Below, piece after piece: positions 1-5,221 of a stretch of DNA of 5,295 nucleotides. The translations under genes and the position numbers were made by a program. The DNA comes from an uncultured Thalassolituus sp. (GTDB lineage: Bacteria; Pseudomonadota; Gammaproteobacteria; Pseudomonadales; Oceanobacteraceae), in contig CAJXIT010000256.1 in NCBI GenBank assembly GCA_913054055.1, forward strand, positions 1 to 5,295. Direction: 5' to 3'. How positions within the stretch are numbered: position 1 is the first letter of the stretch; each line of letters begins with the position of its first letter. The notes beneath the pieces were generated by a model, which made no database searches, was not told the origin of the DNA, and worked only from the letters and a program-made list of their open reading frames with translations.

Positions 1-474
1 GAAAACTGGGATGTTGCACTGTTCTTTAAGAGTACGTTCGATTTCAAAACATTCTGGTGCTTTGATATCTTCTAGGTTGATACCACCGAAAGTGATCGCA
101 ATACGACGTACAGTGTCGATGAACGCTTGTGGGCTTTCTGATTCTACTTCGATGTCGATTGAATCAACGCCAGCAAAACGTTTGAAAAGAAGCGATTTAC
201 CTTCCATTACTGGCTTAGAAGCCAATGGGCCTAGGTCGCCTAGACCTAAGATTGCAGTACCGTCAGTAATAACCGCTACTAGGTTACCTTTTGCTGTGTA
301 CTTATAAGCATTTTCTGGGTCAGCAGCAATTTCTTTAACTGGCTCAGCAACACCTGGGCTATAAGCTAAAGAAAGGTCGCGAGATGAATCAGCAGGAGTA
401 GTAAGTTCTACGCTGATTTTCCCTGGCTTAGGGAACTCATGGTAATCTAGTGCATCTTGTTTGAAATCTGACAT
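1..474 (-). CDS. maeB: NADP-dependent malic enzyme, N-terminal part (runs off left edge)
   Basis: This is the first 158 residues of a malic enzyme of the bacterial MaeB type, which oxidatively decarboxylates malate to pyruvate and CO2 in the cytoplasm, usually with NADP, and supplies NADPH and pyruvate. The protein starts MSDFKQDALDYHEFPKPGKI and carries the family signatures AYSPGVAEP (residues 37-45, with the likely catalytic Tyr38), AYKYTAKGNLVAVITDGTA (about 56-74), SKPVMEGK (86-93, likely catalytic Lys93) and FGGINLEDIKAPECFE (129-144), whose Glu135 and Asp136 belong to the divalent-metal site. The next expected motif (HDDQHGTA) and the NAD(P)-binding domain lie outside the window. It is therefore not visible whether this is the short single-domain form (about 420 residues) or the long form with a C-terminal phosphotransacetylase-like domain. 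The ATG at 472-474 is preceded by GGAA (483-486) at 8-nt spacing. It lies downstream of rpmE on the same strand but is separated from it by a terminator, so it is probably its own transcription unit. Confidence 0.94.
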   Translation of the reverse strand, partial: MSDFKQDALDYHEFPKPGKISVELTTPADSSRDLSLAYSPGVAEPVKEIAADPENAYKYTAKGNLVAVITDGTAILGLGDLGPLASKPVMEGKSLLFKRFAGVDSIDIEVESESPQAFIDTVRRIAITFGGINLEDIKAPECFEIERTLKEQCNIPVF

Positions 475-730
475 TCTGACAATTCCATAATATTTAGTTA
501 TCACAAACTTGGACACAACCAAGCTGGTTCGCTGTCAGGCGATGGCCGCGTATTATTACGCAAAAGTGACGCTCATCATACCCCGCAAGCCAAGAAAAAC
601 CGCAATTTATGCGTTATAAATGCCCACAAATGCACCTCAATGATGCAACCCCATCAATATCACTAATTGCGCCACCCCAATTTCCTTCCTAGCACGGCAT
701 TTATGTGGCCAAGCTTTAAATGGCAGGCAT
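475..730 (-). other. maeB upstream region (gene-free), with candidate leader hairpins
   Basis: No coding region is supported here on either strand. On the minus strand this is the maeB promoter and leader. Visible structure includes a perfect dyad with 5-bp arms (GCGTA, 548-552; TACGC, 557-561). Two overlapping hairpins share bases and so exclude each other: CTTGG/CCAAG (508-512 with 519-523) and AACCA/TGGTT (517-521 with 525-529). The second pair lies 34-55 nt upstream of the start codon. Whether any of this is regulatory is not known. Confidence 0.4.
613..640 (-). promoter_or_regulatory. Candidate sigma-70 promoter for maeB
   Basis: On the minus strand TTGAGG (635-640; 4 of 6 to consensus) and TATAAC (613-618; 5 of 6) are separated by 16 bp, predicting a start near 606 and a leader of about 130 nt. 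A competing -10, TATGAT (575-580, 5 of 6), has only a poor -35 at 17-19 bp and would give a leader of about 95 nt. The choice between them is uncertain. Confidence 0.38.
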
Positions 731-759
731 AAAAAAAGGCGCTATAAGCGCCTTTTTTT
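731..759 (-). terminator. Rho-independent terminator after rpmE
   Basis: A six-base-pair GC-rich stem (GGCGCT/AGCGCC, 738-743 with 747-752) with a three-base loop is flanked by a run of seven A on the left and seven T on the right. Read on the minus strand the A run becomes the U tract. It lies about 30 nt after the rpmE stop codon. The symmetric A/T flanks mean it could also stop transcription on the plus strand. Confidence 0.9.
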
Positions 760-788
760 GAAATCGTTTCCGATCTAATAAGTAAAGA

Positions 789-998
789 TTACTTACCACG
801 ACCACCGAAACGTTTCTTGAAGCGATCGATACGACCACCTGTATCCATAACTTTCTGCTTACCAGTGTAGAACGGGTGACATGCAGAACATACGTCTAAG
901 TGCATGGTGCCAGTCTTGGTAGACTTAGTGTTTACAACGTTACCACAAGAACAAGTGGCTGTTAGTGTGTCGTATGTTGGGTGGATATTCTCTTGCAT
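789..998 (-). CDS. rpmE: 50S ribosomal protein bL31, zinc-binding type
   Basis: This 69-residue protein is bL31 of the large ribosomal subunit, which contributes to the inter-subunit bridge with the small-subunit head. The start (MQENIHPTYDTLTATCSCGN) and the segment VCSACHPFYTGKQK match the family closely, and the length equals the usual 70 or so residues. Cys16, Cys18, Cys37 and Cys40 form the CxC...CxxC zinc site, making this the zinc-containing (C+) form rather than the zinc-free paralogue induced during zinc limitation. The C-terminus GGRIDRFKKRFGGRGK is basic, as expected for rRNA contact. The ATG at 996-998 is preceded by GAGAA (1004-1008) with a 5-nt spacer. The gene is divergent from priA, an arrangement also found in E. 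coli and Pseudomonas. Confidence 0.97.
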   Translation of the reverse strand: MQENIHPTYDTLTATCSCGNVVNTKSTKTGTMHLDVCSACHPFYTGKQKVMDTGGRIDRFKKRFGGRGK

Positions 999-1110
999 AA
1001 TAATTCTCGCTTTTCCAAAATTGCCGCCACTTATTCTCTGTTAAACCTGATATTCAGGCCTAGCTGAGCCTCATAAGCACCGCTGGAATGAATGCATACA
1101 CATTCAAGGG
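999..1110 (-). promoter_or_regulatory. Structured 5' leader of rpmE (candidate L31 autoregulatory leader)
   Basis: The mRNA predicted from the promoter at 1117-1146 has a leader of about 112 nt, long for a 69-codon gene. On the minus strand it can form a hairpin with 6-bp arms TGAATG/CATTCA (1101-1106 with 1089-1094, 6-nt loop) near its 5' end. A second hairpin, CCTGA/TCAGG (1054-1058 with 1046-1050, 3-nt loop), follows, and then a single-stranded purine-rich stretch leads to the Shine-Dalgarno. Autogenous translational control of rpmE by bL31 through a two-hairpin leader is known in E. coli and related bacteria. That this leader works the same way is inferred from position and structure only; no covariation was tested. 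Confidence 0.5.
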
Positions 1111-1116
1111 GGGCGG

Positions 1117-1146
1117 ATAATACCAGAACACGCCTTATCATGACAA
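1117..1146 (-). promoter_or_regulatory. Sigma-70 promoter of rpmE with extended -10
   Basis: On the minus strand TTGTCA (1141-1146; 5 of 6) and TATTAT (1117-1122; 5 of 6) are 18 bp apart, and the -10 is preceded by TGG, an extended -10. The predicted start is near 1110. This strength fits a ribosomal protein gene. The -35 overlaps an 8-bp perfect palindrome, AATGCATT (1145-1152). Confidence 0.7.
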
Positions 1147-1162
1147 TGCATTTACCCCTAAA

Positions 1163-1186
1163 CATGCTCATATATTCACCAGCATG
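1163..1186. promoter_or_regulatory. Dyad CATGCT-N12-AGCATG upstream of rpmE
   Basis: Perfect 6-bp inverted arms (1163-1168 and 1181-1186) are separated by 12 bp of AT-rich DNA. The dyad lies about 17 bp upstream of the rpmE -35 and about 45 bp upstream of the candidate priA -35. It has the geometry of a dimeric protein-binding site, but no regulator can be named from the sequence. Confidence 0.25.
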
Positions 1187-1218
1187 ACCACAAATACGAT
1201 AAACACCGCCTTACGCTT

Positions 1219-1227
1219 TTATCCACA
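1219..1227 (+). promoter_or_regulatory. Perfect consensus DnaA box upstream of priA
   Basis: TTATCCACA matches the 9-mer DnaA-box consensus at every base. It sits just before the candidate priA -35 (1232-1237), where bound DnaA could affect priA transcription. A single box with no neighbouring array is not an origin. A perfect 9-mer on either strand is expected by chance in about 4% of windows this size, so function is plausible but unproven. Confidence 0.45.
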
Positions 1228-1231
1228 AGGC

Positions 1232-1261
1232 TTTTCATCTGATTCCACAATTGGCTATAGT
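1232..1261 (+). promoter_or_regulatory. Candidate sigma-70 promoter of priA
   Basis: TTTTCA (1232-1237; 4 of 6) and TATAGT (1256-1261; 5 of 6) are 18 bp apart, predicting a start near 1267 and a leader of about 40 nt. The promoter is of moderate quality and much weaker than the divergent rpmE promoter, as expected for a low-abundance helicase. Confidence 0.4.
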
Positions 1262-1307
1262 GGGCATATTGTACTGACACCACCTACCCACTGACTTAAG
1301 ACACCCT

Positions 1308-3536
1308 ATGACATCGGCACCTTTTTACTTAAGTATTGCGCTACCTGTGCCGCTGAATAAAACCTTCGATTACCTGCCCGAACCTGAAAAAGACATGAGC
1401 CATTATCAAGCAGGTTTAAGGGTAAAAGTGAATTTTGGTAACCGAGAATTAGTGGGGCTGATTACCGACATACACCAATCACCCAGCTACGACCCTGCCA
1501 AGCTCAAGCCCATTCAAACATTGATTGATAGTAAGCCCTTACTGTCTAACGAGATTTACAAAATTGGCCAATGGATGCATGAGTATTATCACCAGCCTTT
1601 AGGTGAGTGCATGCAGCTGCTTTTACCCGTGCTATTGCGCAAAGGGGGTGAAGCCAACATCACCACCCAGCCGTACCTTACCATTCATCCGGATCATAAG
1701 GGCCCAAGTGAGATCAAGCGCGCCCCAAGGCAAGTGGCCCTGTTGGAACACATGCAGACATCGGATTCAGCGGGCCACTGGCAAAAAGATTTGGTAGAAG
1801 CGGGCTTTACCCCAGCCATTATTAAAGGCCTAACTGAAAAAGGCTTTATACAGCACCATGAAAAACCCAGCTTTCAAGCCATTAATGGCCGCGCCCAACA
1901 GTCACCACTGGGGTTAAACCCAGAACAAGCGGAAGTAGTGAGCATCATTCATTCGCAATCTGGCTTCCAACCCTATTTATTAGAAGGGGTCACTGGGTCA
2001 GGTAAAACCGAAGTGTATTTACAGTCCATTGCGCCCTTTATAGAAGCCAAACAACAGGTATTGATTTTAGTGCCCGAAATCGGCTTAACCCCACAAACAG
2101 TTCAGCGTTTTGCCAGACGCTTTGATGCAGATATTTTATTGCTGCACAGCCAACTGAACGATCGCGAACGTTTAGACGCTTGGCTTTTAGCTGCGCAACA
2201 CAAGCAAGCTGATCGCGCGCAAATTATCATTGGCACCCGTAGCGCCATTTTTACCCCCATGCCGAATTTGGCCGCCATCATCATTGATGAAGAGCACGAC
2301 CAAAGTTTCAAACAACAAGATGGTATTCGCTACCATGGCCGCGACGTGGCCGTGATGCGCGCCCATGCGCTGAACATTCCCATTATTTTAGGCAGTGCCA
2401 CTCCCAGCTTAGATTCTTTGCACAATGCCTTAACCCAAAAATATACCCACCTGCGCTTAACCCAGCGCGCCGGTGATGCTGAACCGCCCAAGCTGCAAAT
2501 TTTAAACATTAAAAAACAGCCCGTTCATCACGGATTGGCAGACGAATTATTACCGCAAATCAGAACCACCCTAGATAATGGCCACCAAGTACTGGTATTT
2601 GTGAACCGCCGAGGTTTTGCCCCCACATTATATTGCCCAGACTGCGGCTGGATCAGCGAATGCCGATCATGCGATGCCAAAATGACCTTGCATCAAAAGC
2701 CCGCACACTTGCATTGCCATCATTGCGACAGCAAACAAGCCCTGCCTAAAAACTGCCCCAGTTGTTTAAGCAATGACATCCAACCGTTAGGGGCTGGTAC
2801 CGAACGCTTAGAAAGCCACCTTGCTTATCAATTTCAACAAAATAAAGTGATCCGCATTGACCGTGACAGCACACAAAATAAAAACGCCATGGAAACATTA
2901 TTGCAACCTGTGCACGATGGCGAACCCTGTATATTAGTAGGCACACAAATGCTGGCCAAAGGGCATCATTTTCCCAAAGTGGCCTTGGTGATCATGGTGA
3001 ATGTGGACAGTGGATTTTTCAGTGCGGATTTTCGCGCCATGGAAAAAACCGCGCAATTAATTTTACAAGTGGCCGGCCGTGCGGGCCGAGAAAGCATACG
3101 CGGAAAAGCCGTGATACAAACCGAATTTGCCGACCACCCGTTATTGCATTTATTAAGCGAAGAAAATTATCACGCTCTGGGTTTGGCCCTATTGCAAGAA
3201 CGCCAAGAACAACACTTACCCCCCTACGGATTTCAAGCACTGATTCGTGCCGACAGCATGCAACCGCGAGAAGCGGAACAGTTTTTACATCGTGTGCGCG
3301 AACTCATTAATTGGCATAAAACCAACCTTAATCTTCCCCACATAAATGCATTAGGGCCATTACCTGCGCCCATGGAATTGCGCGCAGGGCGCTTTAGAAG
3401 TCAGTTATGGGTGAGCTGCCAGAATCGAAAAATGCTGCATCATTTTATGCAGAATTGTTTGAATGGTATTTATGAGATTAAAGGATTTCATAAGGTGCGA
3501 TGGTCGCTGGATATTGATCCTACGGATAATTTGTAA
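1308..3536 (+). CDS. priA: Primosomal protein N', replication-restart ATP-dependent DNA helicase
   Basis: PriA recognises stalled or abandoned replication forks and D-loops, unwinds the lagging arm and, with PriB/DnaT or PriC, loads DnaC and DnaB. At 742 residues it is complete (E. coli 732). The N-terminal 3'-DNA-binding domain covers about residues 1-105 (LSIALPVPLNKTFDYLPEPE) and is followed by a winged-helix region to about 200. Helicase lobe 1 has Walker A GVTGSGKT (227-234, Lys233) and Walker B DEEH (327-330), followed by DQSFKQQDGIRYHGRD. The inserted zinc domain has all eight expected cysteines (443, 446, 452, 455, 470, 473, 483, 486). Lobe 2 carries GTQMLAKGHHFP (545-556) and motif VI QVAGRAGR (587-594). 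The C-terminal domain ends in the family-typical WSLDIDP. The ATG at 1308 has only a weak AAG (1298-1300) as Shine-Dalgarno, but the protein starts where the family does. The stop codon TAA overlaps the recombination core of the neighbouring cassette. No intrinsic terminator of its own is visible after it. Confidence 0.98.
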   Translation: MTSAPFYLSIALPVPLNKTFDYLPEPEKDMSHYQAGLRVKVNFGNRELVGLITDIHQSPSYDPAKLKPIQTLIDSKPLLSNEIYKIGQWMHEYYHQPLGECMQLLLPVLLRKGGEANITTQPYLTIHPDHKGPSEIKRAPRQVALLEHMQTSDSAGHWQKDLVEAGFTPAIIKGLTEKGFIQHHEKPSFQAINGRAQQSPLGLNPEQAEVVSIIHSQSGFQPYLLEGVTGSGKTEVYLQSIAPFIEAKQQVLILVPEIGLTPQTVQRFARRFDADILLLHSQLNDRERLDAWLLAAQHKQADRAQIIIGTRSAIFTPMPNLAAIIIDEEHDQSFKQQDGIRYHGRDVAVMRAHALNIPIILGSATPSLDSLHNALTQKYTHLRLTQRAGDAEPPKLQILNIKKQPVHHGLADELLPQIRTTLDNGHQVLVFVNRRGFAPTLYCPDCGWISECRSCDAKMTLHQKPAHLHCHHCDSKQALPKNCPSCLSNDIQPLGAGTERLESHLAYQFQQNKVIRIDRDSTQNKNAMETLLQPVHDGEPCILVGTQMLAKGHHFPKVALVIMVNVDSGFFSADFRAMEKTAQLILQVAGRAGRESIRGKAVIQTEFADHPLLHLLSEENYHALGLALLQERQEQHLPPYGFQALIRADSMQPREAEQFLHRVRELINWHKTNLNLPHINALGPLPAPMELRAGRFRSQLWVSCQNRKMLHHFMQNCLNGIYEIKGFHKVRWSLDIDPTDNL

Positions 3537-3605
3537 CGCCTTTGGCACAGGCGCCGCGCTAGCGGCGTCCAGCCCGCAGGGCGATTGTGCCCAAACTTGT
3601 TAAAT
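3531..3605 (-). other. attC recombination site (59-base-element type)
   Basis: On the minus strand the boxes run in order. R'' is ATTTAAC (3605-3599), matching RYYYAAC. A 5-nt spacer AAGTT is followed by L'' TGGGCACA (3593-3586). A branched tip with two hairpins comes next (GCCC/GGGC at 3572-3582 and CGCCGC/GCGGCG at 3552-3567). Then come L' TGTGCCA (3549-3543), a 5-nt spacer AAGGC, and R' GTTACAA (3537-3531). L'' carries one extra G relative to L', the extrahelical base that integron integrases use to choose the folded strand. R' departs from GTTRRRY at two positions (C and the final A), as expected if its last six bases belong to the recipient DNA (the priA 3' end) rather than the cassette. 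The total of 75 bp is within the usual attC range. A generic palindromic repeat would not explain the R'' match to the cassette start. Confidence 0.8.
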
Positions 3606-3867
3606 GCATTTTACTCCCAGCCTCGCTCAGAATATGTTTTTTTATCCTCTTCAGGGTAATCACTTTTGTACTCGCCCCAGTCCATATACTCATAATACTT
3701 TGTCATAGCATCGAAGTGCGACACTGCTTCGCATGTCCATATGAGTTTTGCTCCGGACTCTAGCAAGCTCCGTGCAGTGTCACCGTGTGGGCCTGCTAGA
3801 CAAAGCGTTTGCTCATCTTCATTTTCTATCCAAAGTTCGTGTTTCATAATTCTTATGAGCCATTTAA
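3537..3867 (-). mobile_element. Solitary integron gene cassette (one ORF plus attC)
   Basis: Read on the minus strand, this 331-bp unit has the full anatomy of an integron gene cassette. It begins with TTAAAT (3867 to 3862), preceded by G at 3868, giving a GTTRRRY core. After 20 nt comes an ATG, then an ORF filling most of the unit (3847-3611), and after 5 nt an attC site ending in GGCG at 3537, next to TTACAA. The first six bases of the unit plus G (GTTAAAT) are the exact reverse complement of the attC R'' box ATTTAAC (3605-3599). That relation is expected when a cassette's own R' box is split by integration. No integrase gene or attI is seen in the window, and only one attC is recognisable. 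The locus is therefore either a single-attC cluster lacking an integrase or an insertion at a secondary G^TT site. The cassette is antiparallel to priA. Confidence 0.8.
3611..3847 (-). CDS. Small acidic protein of unknown function, cassette-borne
   Basis: The ORF encodes 78 residues starting MKHELWIENEDEQTLCLAGP. I do not recognise a named function. My impression is that similar small proteins opening with MKHELW and a following CLAGPxGDxAR segment occur among gammaproteobacterial hypothetical proteins and integron cassettes, but this could not be checked. The protein is strongly acidic, rich in aromatic residues (Trp and Tyr, including KYYEYMDWGEY near 50-60) and has two cysteines (16 and 39). 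It has no signal peptide or membrane segment, so it is probably soluble and cytoplasmic. The C-terminus DKKTYSERGWE is charged. The ORF fills the cassette from 20 nt after its 5' core site to 5 nt before attC R'', which supports it as the real cassette gene. The ribosome-binding signal is weak (AAGA just before the ATG), and no convincing promoter lies directly upstream on the minus strand. Confidence 0.72.
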   Translation of the reverse strand: MKHELWIENEDEQTLCLAGPHGDTARSLLESGAKLIWTCEAVSHFDAMTKYYEYMDWGEYKSDYPEEDKKTYSERGWE

Positions 3868-3868
3868 C
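3862..3868 (-). other. 5' core recombination site of the cassette (G^TTAAAT)
   Basis: On the minus strand GTTAAAT fits GTTRRRY, and the exchange point is between G (3868) and T (3867). It is exactly complementary to the R'' box of the attC at 3599-3605. The sequence to its right (3868-3900) does not fold into L'/L'' boxes, so no preceding attC is evident. The G at 3868 therefore looks like recipient DNA. Confidence 0.65.
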
Positions 3869-3894
3869 AGTTTATTCTATGGCACGCGATCAAA

Positions 3895-3911
3895 TAATAT
3901 ATTATGCCGTC
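3895..3911 (+). repeat. Direct repeat copy 1 (TAATATATTATGCCGTC)
   Basis: This 17-bp sequence recurs exactly at 4049-4065. It is embedded in an imperfect palindrome (3883-3916, CACG...TGTG ends) centred on the same decamer TAATATATTA as the second copy. The two centres are 154 bp apart. Confidence 0.75.
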
Positions 3912-4037
3912 ATGTGATGATTTTTAAGGGCGTGTTTGCCCGATCATTCCTTATAAGCCAGCTATCATGCTGCATTCCGTCATTTTTAGCAAATATGCCT
4001 TTCCGGCTTTTACGCCCTGCTTTCCATGAAACACGTC

Positions 4038-4069
4038 ATAGGACGGCGTAATATATTATGCCGTCCTAT
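4038..4069. repeat. Near-perfect 32-bp palindrome containing direct repeat copy 2
   Basis: The outer arms ATAGGACGGC (4038-4047) and GCCGTCCTAT (4060-4069) are exact reverse complements. The centre TAATATATTA (4049-4058) is itself palindromic, and the only non-pair in the whole 32 bp is G4048 against T4059, a G-U pair in RNA. Positions 4049-4065 repeat 3895-3911 exactly. No U tract follows, so it is not a standard intrinsic terminator. It could be a protein-binding operator, a repeat-element end or an extragenic palindrome. Confidence 0.8.
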
Positions 4070-4130
4070 ACCTTTCCCCTATGAATTTTAAACTCGCACA
4101 AGGCATCAAGATTTCAAAACAAATAGGCAC

Positions 4131-4158
4131 AAAAAAAACCAGCGCATGCTGGTTTTTT
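4131..4158 (-). terminator. Rho-independent terminator after acr3
   Basis: CCAGC (4139-4143) and GCTGG (4148-4152) pair around a GCAT loop and are flanked by eight A on the left and six T on the right, so the stem can extend to about 11 bp. On the minus strand the A run is the U tract, about 50 nt after the acr3 stop codon. The symmetric flanks suggest it also works on the plus strand and could stop read-through from priA. Confidence 0.9.
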
Positions 4159-4207
4159 ATAAATGTCTTACCAAGTATTATCGCGCACAGGGTGCACTCA
4201 TACGGTT

Positions 4208-5221
4208 TTAAAACCAGTGGCGAGTTCGGTTGGCAAACCAGACCAAACTCAACATCACAGGCACTTCAACCAATACACCCACAACCGTGGCCAATGCCGC
4301 ACCTGAATGCAAACCAAACAAACTGATGGCCACTGCAACCGCCAGCTCAAAAAAGTTACTGGTGCCAATCATGCAAGCAGGTGCTGCCACATTGTGTGGC
4401 AGTTTTAAATACTTAGCCAAAGCGTAGGCAATGAAGAAGATTCCATAAGTTTGAATCATTAACGGAATGGCGATCATCACGATGGCTTCTGGTTTATCTA
4501 AAATGGTTTGCGCTTGAAAACCAAATAATAAAACCACCGTAGAAATCAAACCAATGATTGACCAAGGTTTGATGGCCGCTAAAAATCCTTCTAGCTTTGA
4601 GTGATCATCTGCGCGGTCTAATTTTTTACGAGTAATAATGCCCGCCACCAGTGGTAAAAATACATACAACACTACGGATAGTAATAACGTTTCCCAAGGT
4701 ACCGTAATGTCGGTCATGCCTAACAAGAAAGCCGTGATCGGTGCGAATGCAAATACCATGATTACATCGTTCACACTCACTTGAACCAGCGTATAGTTTG
4801 GATCGCCTTTTGTAAGCTGAGACCATACAAATACCATGGCGGTACATGGGGCCACACCTAATAAAATCATACCGGCAATGTATTCGTTGGCGGTTTGTGC
4901 ATCCACCATATCGGCAAAGAAGACTTTAAAGAACAACCAACCCAGGGCTGCCATGGTAAACGGTTTAATCAACCAGTTAATCACCAGTGTTAAAAAGATA
5001 CCCTTGGGTTTTTTACCCACATCTTTAATGGAGGTAAAATCTACCTGCACCATCATTGGGTAAACCATTAACCAAATTAATACGGCAATTAAAATGTTCA
5101 CATGGGCGTACTCCCATGATGCGATCACCTCAAATACACCGGGCATGATGCTGCCCAGTATCACACCGGCTACGATGCCAAGGCCTACCCATACGGTTAG
5201 GTAACGCTCAAAAATTCCCAT
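4208..5221 (-). CDS. acr3: ACR3-family arsenite efflux permease
   Basis: ACR3 permeases export arsenite, As(OH)3, across the inner membrane and are the most widespread arsenic resistance pumps. The protein has about ten membrane segments, near residues 8-27, 42-60, 75-98, 114-136, 145-169, 179-197, 220-241, 246-271, 278-304 and 308-331. Diagnostic motifs are MVYPMMVQVDF (52-62), GVAPCTAMVFVWS (122-134, with the essential Cys126) and PACMIGTSNFFELAVA (281-296). Glu292 lies at the spacing from Cys126 expected for the essential glutamate. The ATG at 5221 was chosen because AAGAAGG (5230-5236) lies 8 nt upstream and the protein then begins MGIFERYLTVWVG as the family does. This gives 337 residues. 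A longer frame from GTG at 5254 would add 11 lysine-rich residues that include the Shine-Dalgarno itself. ArsR or arsenate reductase genes usually precede acr3 and would lie beyond the right edge. A terminator follows, so acr3 ends its operon. Confidence 0.94.
   Translation of the reverse strand: MGIFERYLTVWVGLGIVAGVILGSIMPGVFEVIASWEYAHVNILIAVLIWLMVYPMMVQVDFTSIKDVGKKPKGIFLTLVINWLIKPFTMAALGWLFFKVFFADMVDAQTANEYIAGMILLGVAPCTAMVFVWSQLTKGDPNYTLVQVSVNDVIMVFAFAPITAFLLGMTDITVPWETLLLSVVLYVFLPLVAGIITRKKLDRADDHSKLEGFLAAIKPWSIIGLISTVVLLFGFQAQTILDKPEAIVMIAIPLMIQTYGIFFIAYALAKYLKLPHNVAAPACMIGTSNFFELAVAVAISLFGLHSGAALATVVGVLVEVPVMLSLVWFANRTRHWF

Larger units (their letters stand above)
3868..4130. other. Gene-free stretch between the cassette and the acr3 terminator
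   Basis: Neither strand has a reading frame with coding character; the longer open frames lack a ribosome-binding signal and resemble nothing recognised. The stretch holds a repeated AT-rich palindromic element (3895-3911 and 4038-4069) and 7-bp inverted pairs around 3927-3935 and 4013-4035 (AGGGCGT/ACGCCCT and CGTGTTT/AAACACG). These could be remnants of a small non-autonomous element, or the space between two convergent or unrelated insertions. No tRNA or rRNA is seen. Confidence 0.5.

Noticed and set aside
1219..1227. Replication origin suggested by the DnaA box
   Set aside because: There is one box only, with no array, no AT-rich unwinding element and no dnaA/dnaN context.
3541..3595. 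Terminator of priA formed by the strong hairpins after its stop codon
   Set aside because: There is no U tract on the plus strand, and the fold is better explained as attC, with box sequences, an extrahelical base and complementarity to the cassette 5' end.
3809..4051. 80-residue open frame on the plus strand overlapping the cassette start and the gene-free stretch
   Set aside because: It has no ribosome-binding signal, crosses the cassette boundary, ends inside the palindrome and has a composition unlike a real protein.
3868..4069. A second cassette or attC upstream of the first
   Set aside because: No RYYYAAC/GTTRRRY pair with matching L boxes is found; the 32-bp palindrome lacks AAC/GTT cores.
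4081..4326. 81-residue open frame on the plus strand
   Set aside because: It runs through the acr3 terminator and into the antisense of acr3, so it is a shadow frame with no coding support.
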